Shown here piece by piece: positions 48,422 to 55,790 of a DNA stretch of 64,000 nucleotides (within the stretch, counting starts at the first letter, position 1; each line of letters starts with the position of its first letter). The position numbers and the translations under genes were made by a program. The notes below the pieces were generated by a model that had not been told where the DNA came from, ran no database searches, and saw only the letters and a program-made list of their open reading frames with translations. The stretch comes from Embleya scabrispora (GTDB lineage: Bacteria; Actinomycetota; Actinomycetes; Streptomycetales; Streptomycetaceae): assembly GCF_002024165.1 (NCBI RefSeq), contig NZ_MWQN01000001.1, forward strand, positions 1,550,001 through 1,614,000, written 5' to 3'.

Positions 48422-48637
48422 GTCTGGGGAAGGCTCGGTTCGTTCGTGGCGGTACCGGGATGCCCGGCGGTGAGGAGACGCGGGGAGGGATCGGTGGAGT
48501 CCCGTTCCCCGGAGAACACGCGCGGCATGGTGGCAGTCCTATCAAAGCCGCGCGGGGCGTGCCCACCCAGGGTGCTCCTGGGGTGTGGCCCGGGCGTACG
48601 ACGGCGCATACTACGATGCCCCGTCAGCTCGGCCGGA

Positions 48638-51235
48638 TCAATCGTCCACCACCACCCCGTGCTCGATCACCAAAGCTGCCAGCCCCTCCGCGTAGCCCTG
48701 ACCGACCGCCCGCAGGCGCCAGGAGTCGCCGCGCCGATAGACCTCGGCCAGGATCATGACGGTCTCGTCGCCTCCGCTCAACCGGAATTCGGCGAGTCGA
48801 CGGCAGGTCACGGGGTCGACGATACCGACGGTCACCGGTACCTGGGCGAAGGTGGTGCCACTCGTCGCGTCCAACGCGAGCGCGACCACGACCCGACTGC
48901 GGCCGGCCGGCAGCGTGGTGACGTCGATCTCGACCGAATCCGAGCCAGGTTCCACGTCGTTGGTGGTCCCGGTCTGCAGTTTGCCGGCCAACCGCACCGC
49001 GCCGCTGGCGTGTACCGGCTGGTTGAAGAACACCAGGTCGCCGTCGTCGGCCACCCGCCGATCGTCGTCGAGGACGAGGGCCACCGTGTCGCCGTCCACC
49101 TGCGCGGGCGCCCACCACGCGGCCTCGATCCGCACCGTGCCCGCGAACGGGCCCAGATCCTCGATCGTGACCGCCTGCCCCCGGGTCAGCCCGCGCGGCG
49201 GCGCGATCGCCGGCCGCGGCGGCACGGTCGGCGCCGGGCCCGCACTCGCCGACTCCGCCGACACCTCGCCCGACGCCGGGTGTTCCGGCTTCGGCGGCAC
49301 GGACGACACCGGCCCGGGCGACACCGGCACCGTCGGCCGCGGCGGCGTGCGCGTCCCCGAGCCCGGCGGCGCCTGCGGCGGCGGCGGCGTCTGCGGCCCC
49401 GGCACGGGCGGCGGCGTGCTCGGCCCGGCGTCCGGCACCGGCGGCACCTCGGGCGGCGGCGGCAACACGTCCGGGACGGTCGCCTCCAACACCTCGGCGG
49501 CCGACGACCCGGCCGCGACCGGCAGATCGGCCGCGGTCGGCGGCGGCGGGATACTCGGCAGCGTCGCCCCCGTACCCGGCACCGGCGCCGGCGTGGTGGC
49601 GGACCCGGCCCCGGACATCGGCGCGCCCGGCGCGGACTGCGCCTCGGTGACCTCGAACGCCTCCGTCGGCGCCGACGACGCGTCCGGCCCGAACGCCTCC
49701 GTCGCCTCGAAGGCCTCGGTCGGCTCCGCCACCGCGGGCAGCACGTCGGAACCGTCCACCGGGGTGTCGTAGGGCCGGTACGGCCCCGGCGTGAACGACC
49801 CGGCACCGGCCGCCCCCGACGTGCTGGGCCGGGGCAGCAGGAAGCCGCTGGTGGTGCGCGGCATCCCCGGCACGGCAAGCGCCAACGAGGCGGCGGCCAC
49901 CTGGGAGGCCGCGTCGGCCGCGCTGCTGCGCCCGCGCTCCAGGTCGGCGAGCAGCGCCAGGAACACCGGCTCGATCAGCACCCGGATACCGCGCTGCCGA
50001 GCCCAGTAGGTGCGATCCGCGGACTCGTCCGGATCGGCGACCACGAGCACGTCCACCCGGTCGTGGATCCCGGACGCCACGGACAGGTCCGCCCGGGCCA
50101 TCCGACGCTCCAACTCGCCGCGGGTGACCGCGAGATAGCCGTGGAACAGCACCTGTAGACCCGACTCGAGCGGCCGCCCCCGGGCCAGGATGCGCGGCCC
50201 GCCACGACCCTCCTCGACGGTGGAGCGGGCCATCCCGACGATCTCGTCGAGCGCGGTGCGCGGAATCCCCAACTGCGCCGCCACCCGGGTCAGATCGGCC
50301 CGCTCCTCGCGGTCGATCGGGCCGGCGGCGACCATCGAGGCGGCCAGGGCGGTCACGTACAACCGGTCCAGGTCCTTGCGCTGCTCCTCGGAGATGCCCA
50401 GGGAGACCGCGAGTTCGGCGAGGTCGATCGCCTCCTGCGGGGTGATCACCCGGTCCTCCAGGGCCGCGTCCAGCACCGCCAGGTAGCTGTCGGGCCCCTC
50501 CCCCACGCCGGTCGGCGGCCCGTACGCCCGGGCCTTCTCCAGGTACGACACCGCGTCCCGGCGGCGCACCTGCTCGGCCTCCTCGCGGGCGCGCCGGGCC
50601 GTGTGCGCGTCGTCGCGGGTGAACACGCGCGGCGGATCGGCGCTGCGCCGCGGCCAGTTGAGCGAGGCGGCCACGGTCCGGGCCTGCTGCCAGTGCCGGG
50701 CCTCGCCCGCGCCGCGACTCAGGTAGTGCTCCAACAGGCGCGCCGTACCCATCGCCTTGGCCGCCGCGCCGTGTCCGCCGTCCACCGGCACCTCGGCCGC
50801 CTCGCAGCAGGCGAGCAGGGTGAACCTGGGCGCCTCCGGCAGGTGGTGCGGCGCCTCGCGCATCGTGCACACGGTGGTCAGCGGCGGCACCGTCGGCCGG
50901 CCTCGGCGCTGGAACTCGCGCTCGACGAAGCCGATGTCGAAGCGCGCGTTGTGCGCGACCACGACCCGCTGCCGGAACAGGTTGGCCAGCCACGGCGCGA
51001 CCTCGGCGAAGGTCGGGGCGTTGACCACGTCGTCGTCGAACAGCCCGTGGGCCTGGAAGTCGCCGGCGGGACCCTGCGGATCGAGCAGGGTCGTGAAGAA
51101 CTCGGTCACGCGTCCGTCGAGATCGCATTGCGCGATCGCGATCTCGATGATGCGATGTCGATGTGGGGACAAACCCGTCGTCTCCACGGCCACCACCGAG
51201 TAGCCGGGGCATTCGAGGCGATCACCGATGCGCAC
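48638..51235 (-). CDS. Pseudo-DEDDh exonuclease / TerB-like / BRCT-like / TerD fusion protein
   Basis: 865 residues. Domains in order: DEDDh exonuclease fold (about 10-175; GYSVVAVETTGLSPHRHRIIEIAIAQ, VVVAHNARFDIGFV); a helical region (about 245-345) suggestive of TerB; a BRCT-like region (about 365-445; LQVLFHGYLAVTRGELERRM ... RQRGIRVLIEPVFLALL); a Pro/Ala/Thr-rich linker of about 200 residues; and a C-terminal TerD domain (about 690-865; DGDLVFFNQP, GSDSVEIDVTTLP, DETVMILAEVYRRGDSWRLRAVGQGY). Two catalytic aspartates are missing: the DxE motif is Ala16-Val-Glu18, and the last motif HxAxxDA is HGAAAKA (Lys160). The GTG at 51235 has a GGGGGG site. TerD domains bind calcium and act in tellurite and stress responses. 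Confidence 0.86.
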   Translation of the reverse strand: MRIGDRLECPGYSVVAVETTGLSPHRHRIIEIAIAQCDLDGRVTEFFTTLLDPQGPAGDFQAHGLFDDDVVNAPTFAEVAPWLANLFRQRVVVAHNARFDIGFVEREFQRRGRPTVPPLTTVCTMREAPHHLPEAPRFTLLACCEAAEVPVDGGHGAAAKAMGTARLLEHYLSRGAGEARHWQQARTVAASLNWPRRSADPPRVFTRDDAHTARRAREEAEQVRRRDAVSYLEKARAYGPPTGVGEGPDSYLAVLDAALEDRVITPQEAIDLAELAVSLGISEEQRKDLDRLYVTALAASMVAAGPIDREERADLTRVAAQLGIPRTALDEIVGMARSTVEEGRGGPRILARGRPLESGLQVLFHGYLAVTRGELERRMARADLSVASGIHDRVDVLVVADPDESADRTYWARQRGIRVLIEPVFLALLADLERGRSSAADAASQVAAASLALAVPGMPRTTSGFLLPRPSTSGAAGAGSFTPGPYRPYDTPVDGSDVLPAVAEPTEAFEATEAFGPDASSAPTEAFEVTEAQSAPGAPMSGAGSATTPAPVPGTGATLPSIPPPPTAADLPVAAGSSAAEVLEATVPDVLPPPPEVPPVPDAGPSTPPPVPGPQTPPPPQAPPGSGTRTPPRPTVPVSPGPVSSVPPKPEHPASGEVSAESASAGPAPTVPPRPAIAPPRGLTRGQAVTIEDLGPFAGTVRIEAAWWAPAQVDGDTVALVLDDDRRVADDGDLVFFNQPVHASGAVRLAGKLQTGTTNDVEPGSDSVEIDVTTLPAGRSRVVVALALDATSGTTFAQVPVTVGIVDPVTCRRLAEFRLSGGDETVMILAEVYRRGDSWRLRAVGQGYAEGLAALVIEHGVVVDD

Positions 51236-51405
51236 AGTCACCCCCCAATGATGATGTGCCCGGTGCGGCCTCCTTCGGTCGCATCCCGGCAAGCCCGACC
51301 TGCGGCGCGCGTCCACGGTACGCGCTCGCGACCGGTGCGGGGTACGGCGCGACCGATCGGGCGTAACCGTACCGCTGGTGACGAGTCATCAGATATGACG
51401 CACGG

Positions 51406-52311
51406 TCAGGACGCGCTCTCCGAGGGCTGCGGCTTGCCGACCCGGATGCCCTTCAGGACGGTGTCCAGCGTCGCCTTGTCCGGAGCCCCGGCGGTGATCG
51501 CCATCCTCGACAGCACGCACGGGTATCTGCCGCGCTCGTTCTTCTCGTCGATCACCACCGCCTGCGCCCAGGCGGAGTCCGCGTTCATGCCCAGGTCCTC
51601 GGGCTTGCCCGAGACCCGGCCGCGCAGGACGTAACCCGGGTGGCCGTCCACCGTGATCGCCTTGTCCAGTTCCAGGTCCTCCAGCTTGATCCCGCCCTTG
51701 CTGCCGCCGCTCACGTCCTTCTTCAGATCGGCGACCAGCTCGGCCATGGAGCCGGCCTTGCGCGCGGTCACCGTCACCCCCGCCACGTAGCACTTGCGCT
51801 CCGCCTGGAACCGGGTCTCGACGTCGGATCCGCCGTTGCGCGTCGCCGACCTGCTCGGGCAGGGGCCTTCCACCGCCTGGTCCGCCGGGGATTGGGGGTC
51901 GGGAGCGACCCAGTCCTTGAACCTGGGCACGGTCAGCCCGGTGGTGGGGTCGGTGAGCGTGCCGTCCGTGGCCACCGTCGTGCCGCCGTCGTCGTCCCCG
52001 CCCAGGAGCACGATCAGCGCGGCGATCAATCCGCCCACCACGACCAGCGCCAGCACGCTCAGCCCGATCGCTCTGCCACGACCGGGCCGGGCGGCGCCGG
52101 GTGGCGGCCCGATCGGCTGGTAGCCGCCCGGGTATCCCCCCTGGGGGTAGCCGGCGTGCGGCGGACCGGGCGGGGCGCTGCTCGGCGGCGGCGGAATCTC
52201 GCCCTGCGCGCGGGCCCGGGTGGAGGCGGTCCACTGCGTCCCGTCCCACCATCGCTCGGAGCCGGGAGCCGACGGGTCTTCGTACCAGCCGGGAGGAATC
52301 GAGGCAGTCAC
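51406..52311 (-). CDS. DUF2510 membrane-anchored protein
   Basis: 301 residues. It opens with the DUF2510 motif IPPGWYEDPSAPGSERWWDGTQWT, a Trp-rich module common in actinobacterial membrane proteins. A Pro/Gly-rich stretch follows, then one membrane helix (AIGLSVLALVVVGGLIAALIVLLGG) and an extracytoplasmic domain of about 190 residues containing three cysteines. The outer domain shows no match I recognise; it may sense or bind something outside the cell. The GTG start lacks a ribosome site but sits 7 nt after TACCGT, so it may be leaderless. Confidence 0.8.
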   Translation of the reverse strand: MTASIPPGWYEDPSAPGSERWWDGTQWTASTRARAQGEIPPPPSSAPPGPPHAGYPQGGYPGGYQPIGPPPGAARPGRGRAIGLSVLALVVVGGLIAALIVLLGGDDDGGTTVATDGTLTDPTTGLTVPRFKDWVAPDPQSPADQAVEGPCPSRSATRNGGSDVETRFQAERKCYVAGVTVTARKAGSMAELVADLKKDVSGGSKGGIKLEDLELDKAITVDGHPGYVLRGRVSGKPEDLGMNADSAWAQAVVIDEKNERGRYPCVLSRMAITAGAPDKATLDTVLKGIRVGKPQPSESAS

Positions 52312-52318
52312 CCGCGTG

Positions 52319-52324
52319 ACGGTA
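52319..52324 (-). promoter_or_regulatory. Candidate -10 of a leaderless transcript (DUF2510 gene)
   Basis: On the minus strand TACCGT (plus strand ACGGTA) ends 7 nt before the GTG at 52311. It matches TANNNT, and no ribosome site lies between. The -35 is unclear. Confidence 0.4.
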
Positions 52325-52403
52325 CAACCGGCTCCGGCGCGACACGAGCGCCACCCGGCAAACGTGACCGTTCGGAGACGCGAACACCGCGAGCGGGCGC
52401 CGA

Positions 52404-53468
52404 TCAGCCCAGGTCGAGGCCGAGTTGACCGTCGACGACCGGCTCCACGCGGGGTCGCTTCAGATGCCGCCACGCGGGCAGGTCGTCCCAGTACGCCCAC
52501 GACATCCGGTGGTGGGGCGTGGGGCCGAATTCGGCCAACGCGGCCCGGTGCACCGGGGCCGGATAGCCGGCGTTGCCCGCGAAGCCGTACTCGGGGTACG
52601 TCTCGCCGAGCCCGGCCATCATCGCGTCGCGATGCACCTTCGCGAGCACCGAGGCCGCCGCGACGCCGACGCACGACTGGTCGCCCTTGATCACGCAGCG
52701 CACGGCCCACGGCGCGCCGAGGAAGTCGTGCTTGCCGTCCAGGACGATCGTGTCGGGGCGGATCGGCAGCGCGGCCAACGCACGCTCCGCGGCCAGCCGC
52801 AGCGCGGCGGTCATGCCGAGCGTGTCGATCTCCTCCGGCTCGGCCGCACCGAACGCGTACGCCCGCACCCACGAATCGACCGCGGCGGCCACCTCCTCGC
52901 GACGCCGCGCGGTGAGCAACTTCGAGTCGGTGAGCCCTGCGGGCGGTACGGACAGGTCGGTGATCGCCGCGGCGACCACCACCGGCCCGGCCCACGCACC
53001 ACGCCCGACCTCGTCCACGCCCGCCACCACACGCGCGCCCCGAGCGATCAACTCCCGCTCGACGTCGTAGGTAGGCGCCGCGATCCGCCCACCGCCCTTA
53101 CGCGGGCCGACGACCTTCTTGCCGACGGCCTTCTTGCCTGCCGCCTTCTTGCCGGCGATCGACTTTCCGGCCACCTTCTCGGCAGCGATCGTCCTGCCCG
53201 CGACCTTCTTGCCCGCGACCTTCTTGGCGATGGCCTTCTTGGCGGCAACCGTCTTGGCAATGACCTCGGCAGCGGCCTTGTCGCCGGCGATCGTCTCGGC
53301 CGCGACCGTCTCGGCAGCGGCCTTTGTGCCCGCCGTCGTCCTCGGGGCGCTTCGCGTCCCGGGGTGCGGCGTGGTGTCGGTGCTCGGCTCCGGCGCCGTC
53401 GCCGCGGTGTCCGCCGGGGTGCTCGTCGGTTCGGCGCTGGGCTGCTTCACGCCTCCACCGTAGGTCAC
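52404..53468 (-). CDS. rnhB: Ribonuclease HII with Lys/Ala-rich histone-H1-like N-terminal tail
   Basis: 354 residues. RNase HII removes ribonucleotides and primer RNA from DNA. The catalytic core starts near residue 131: [22 protein letters not shown] (Asp152, Glu153), [18 protein letters not shown], and [12 protein letters not shown], matching the DEDD active site. Before it is a 130-residue tail absent from ordinary RNase HII (usually 200-250 residues in all): first Thr/Pro/Ala-rich, then [22 protein letters not shown] and similar repeats to about 124. The tail is strongly basic and likely binds nucleic acid. The GTG at 53468 lies 3 bp after the stop of the M48-like gene; GTG 53450 is an alternative. 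Confidence 0.92.
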   Translation of the reverse strand: MTYGGGVKQPSAEPTSTPADTAATAPEPSTDTTPHPGTRSAPRTTAGTKAAAETVAAETIAGDKAAAEVIAKTVAAKKAIAKKVAGKKVAGRTIAAEKVAGKSIAGKKAAGKKAVGKKVVGPRKGGGRIAAPTYDVERELIARGARVVAGVDEVGRGAWAGPVVVAAAITDLSVPPAGLTDSKLLTARRREEVAAAVDSWVRAYAFGAAEPEEIDTLGMTAALRLAAERALAALPIRPDTIVLDGKHDFLGAPWAVRCVIKGDQSCVGVAAASVLAKVHRDAMMAGLGETYPEYGFAGNAGYPAPVHRAALAEFGPTPHHRMSWAYWDDLPAWRHLKRPRVEPVVDGQLGLDLG

Positions 53469-53471
53469 CCG

Positions 53472-54962
53472 TCAGCGATGGCCGACCACCGTCTCGCGTG
53501 CGCCGTCGGCGATCGAAAGCGGCGGCTTGGGTTCGAAGTAGGTCGACACCCCCGCCGCCCGCAACCGGTCGCGCAGCGCCCGCGCCCCGGCCGCCCCCGC
53601 CAGCGCGGCCTCCGCCGCCGCGGCCAGGTTCAGTTCGACCCCGTCGTGGTCGGTGACGGTGGCCGTGCCGGCCCAACTCGGCCGCATCCGGCCCCGGCCC
53701 GACTCGATCCACGCGCACTCCAGCAGGGCGGCCAGCGCCTCCGCGGTGTCCTCGCCGTGCCGGGCGATCAGCTCGTCCCCCCGCCCCTCCACGAGCAGGC
53801 CGAGCACGCCGCCGAGGGTGACCGGATACTCCACGCCCGCCCGCCTCGCGGACATCCCGAGCGCCGCCGCCCGGCGGGCCGGCCCGAATCCGAGCACGTG
53901 CCCCAGGAACGCCTCGTCGGACAACTTCACCAGACCGTCCAGCGGCGCGAACCCGCGCCGCCCGAGATGCCCGTCGTCGTCGGTGGCCAGCAGGTACGGG
54001 TGCACATGCGCCAACAACCTCGGTTCGGCCGACGCACCACCCAGCAGGTCCGTACCGGCGGGTGTGCCCCGCCCGTCCGTCGGCCGCGCCCGCAGCCGCT
54101 CGATCCGGGTCACCAGGGCCGCCTCCGGCTCGCTCCCGGCCTCGTCGCGCTCCGCCCGAAACGCCCGGAAGCCGGCGATCGGGTCACGCGGTACGCATCC
54201 CGCCGCCATCCCGGGCACCAGGAGTTCGTCCCGGAACCGCCGCCAGTCCGCCCGCGCCAGAGCCAGCTCGGTCAGCGCGTCCACGACCGCCTCGGTGCCG
54301 TAGGCGCGCGCGGCGGCCCGATCGGCGGCCCGCTCCTCGAAGGCCACCACGGGCGCGCACACCCGCCGGTACAGCGCCGCGTAGCCGGCCGCCATCCGGG
54401 CCGACGCACCCCGTCCGGCGAACGCGTCGGCCAGCCCGACCACCGCGTCCACGCCGTGGCAGGCGATGCGGTCCGCCAGCGGAGGTCGGCGCCGGCGGGA
54501 GTGGCCGAGCGCGTGCGCGATCACCACCCGCAACCGGCGGCCGGTCATCACGTGGGGCAACGTGCCGCCGAGGACCAGGTGTCGGTGCAGCAGGGTCCCG
54601 GGCCGGCGCACCACCCGCAGTTCGCAACCGGCGCCACCGGTCAGCACGATCCCGTCCGGGGCCGGCACCCGCAGGTCGGCGGCCACATCCTCGACCAACT
54701 CCCACAACACCGGCTGCGCCGCGGCGTCGACGGCGAGTCCGGCCGGCAGTCGGCGCGGGCCGGCGAGTTCGAGCAGCAGCGCGACCGTCGCGACCACGCC
54801 CAGGCCCCACAACACCGCCGCGCCCGAGGTGAAGAACCGCCCGTGGTCGACGATCGCGCCCGTGGCGAAGGCCACGACCAGGAGCGGCAGCGCGAGCACG
54901 ACGTAGAGCACGCCGAGGAGCAGCACCCCGGCGAGTGCGCGTAGGCCCGTCCGTGCGCCCAT
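53472..54962 (-). CDS. M48-like membrane protein with a broken HExxH motif
   Basis: 496 residues. Two hydrophobic segments at the N-terminus (about 8-36 and 46-66) are followed by a cytoplasmic M48-type domain. Where active enzymes carry HExxH it has IAHALGHSRRR: His150 and His154 remain, but the catalytic Glu is Ala151. A downstream FEERAADRAAARAYG would supply the third ligand, so metal could still bind, but hydrolysis is unlikely. The C-terminal 150 residues continue with an additional domain of unknown type. AGGGGG precedes ATG 54962. The gene is closely followed by the RNase HII gene (3-bp gap), so they are probably co-transcribed. Confidence 0.8.
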   Translation of the reverse strand: MGARTGLRALAGVLLLGVLYVVLALPLLVVAFATGAIVDHGRFFTSGAAVLWGLGVVATVALLLELAGPRRLPAGLAVDAAAQPVLWELVEDVAADLRVPAPDGIVLTGGAGCELRVVRRPGTLLHRHLVLGGTLPHVMTGRRLRVVIAHALGHSRRRRPPLADRIACHGVDAVVGLADAFAGRGASARMAAGYAALYRRVCAPVVAFEERAADRAAARAYGTEAVVDALTELALARADWRRFRDELLVPGMAAGCVPRDPIAGFRAFRAERDEAGSEPEAALVTRIERLRARPTDGRGTPAGTDLLGGASAEPRLLAHVHPYLLATDDDGHLGRRGFAPLDGLVKLSDEAFLGHVLGFGPARRAAALGMSARRAGVEYPVTLGGVLGLLVEGRGDELIARHGEDTAEALAALLECAWIESGRGRMRPSWAGTATVTDHDGVELNLAAAAEAALAGAAGARALRDRLRAAGVSTYFEPKPPLSIADGARETVVGHR

Positions 54963-55040
54963 CGGTCCCCCTCGAGGAATATTCACCCGTTCGAGGACGA
55001 CCCTAGAGCCTGGCCCGTGGCCCGCGCGGGATCCGCGGGC

Positions 55041-55070
55041 ATCCGTGCGCATCCGTGCGCATCCGTGCGC
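55041..55070. repeat. Three exact tandem copies of a 10-bp unit
   Basis: ATCCGTGCGC occurs three times in a row (55041-55070), with a degenerate fourth copy ATCCGCGGGC just before (55031-55040). It lies in the 183-bp gap upstream of the M48-like gene and beyond the HxlR gene's stop. Confidence 0.88.
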
Positions 55071-55145
55071 ATCGACCGGCACTCCGACCGCCTGCCGGGC
55101 ACCCACGGGGCGCCCACCGAGCGCCGCTGCCCGCCGGCAAGCCCC

Positions 55146-55670
55146 TCAAGGCAGCAGCGGCTCCAGCAACCGATGCGGCTGCCGCATCGCGCGGGTGACC
55201 GGATCGTCCCGGCGCAGCAGATTCGCCCCCGGCCCCGGCGCCACCTCGGTGTCCGCCGGCGCGACCGTCGCCCCGCACACCGCGCAGACCCCGTGCGGGT
55301 CGACCGCCCCGCCGCAGCCCTCGTGCCGGAAGATCCGGCAGGGCACCCCGTTCTGCACGTGCTGCTCGCCCCATCGGGCCATCGCCCGGATGATCGGCCA
55401 CAGGTCGATGCCACGCTCGGTGAGCACGTACTCGTCGCGCGGCGGGGACTCCTGGTAGCGGCGCCGATCCAGCACGCCGGCCTCGACCAGCGTCTGCAGT
55501 CGGCCGGAGAGCACCGCGCGCGGGATGTCGAGGTGCCCGAGGAAGTCGCTGTAGCGCCGCACGCCGTAGAAGGCGTCCCGGACGATCAACAGCGTCCAGC
55601 GTTCGCCGACGAGTTCCAGCGTGCGGGCGAGCGCGCAGTCCTGCTGTCCGTAGTCCTTGCCCAAAGCCAT
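55146..55670 (-). CDS. HxlR-family transcriptional regulator with C-terminal zinc-ribbon-like motif
   Basis: 174 residues. The winged helix is typical of HxlR: QQDCALARTLELVGERWTLLIVRDAFYGVRRYSDFLGHLDIPRAVLSGRLQTLVEAGVLDRRRY, then REEYxLTxxG-like RDEYVLTERGIDLWPIIRAMARWGEQHV. A C-terminal extension has CRIFRHEGCGGAVDPHGVCAVCGATV, four Cys likely holding a metal. It probably represses the divergent MFS gene and itself through two GGTTC-N7-GAACC sites in the shared gap. No ribosome site precedes ATG 55670, but TAAAGT lies 6 nt upstream, suggesting a leaderless message. Confidence 0.92.
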   Translation of the reverse strand: MALGKDYGQQDCALARTLELVGERWTLLIVRDAFYGVRRYSDFLGHLDIPRAVLSGRLQTLVEAGVLDRRRYQESPPRDEYVLTERGIDLWPIIRAMARWGEQHVQNGVPCRIFRHEGCGGAVDPHGVCAVCGATVAPADTEVAPGPGANLLRRDDPVTRAMRQPHRLLEPLLP

Positions 55671-55676
55671 GCGAGC

Positions 55677-55682
55677 ACTTTA
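55677..55682 (-). promoter_or_regulatory. Candidate -10 of a leaderless promoter for the HxlR gene
   Basis: On the minus strand TAAAGT (plus strand ACTTTA) fits TANNNT and ends 6 nt before ATG 55670. The -35 region falls inside operator 1, as expected for autoregulation. Confidence 0.5.
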
Positions 55683-55692
55683 ACCCCGGGTC

Positions 55693-55709
55693 GGTTCATT
55701 CATCGAACC
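55693..55709. promoter_or_regulatory. HxlR operator 1
   Basis: GGTTCATTCATCGAACC: perfect 5-bp arms GGTTC/GAACC around 7 bp. It overlaps the predicted -35 positions of both divergent promoters. Confidence 0.75.
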
Positions 55710-55718
55710 AAGAGGTGC

Positions 55719-55724
55719 TACGTT
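55719..55724 (+). promoter_or_regulatory. Candidate -10 of the MFS exporter promoter
   Basis: TACGTT matches TANNNT. A 17-bp spacer upstream places the -35 in operator 1 (TTCATT at 55696-55701), and operator 2 lies just downstream of the predicted start site. Confidence 0.5.
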
Positions 55725-55738
55725 GCTCGGGCATCTTC

Positions 55739-55755
55739 GGTTCATTCACCGAACC
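55739..55755. promoter_or_regulatory. HxlR operator 2
   Basis: GGTTCATTCACCGAACC differs from operator 1 by one base in the spacer. Centre-to-centre distance is 46 bp. It lies between the predicted MFS transcription start and its ribosome site. Confidence 0.75.
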
Positions 55756-55790
55756 GACGCGCCAGGAGTCGCAATCCGGGGAGCACAACC

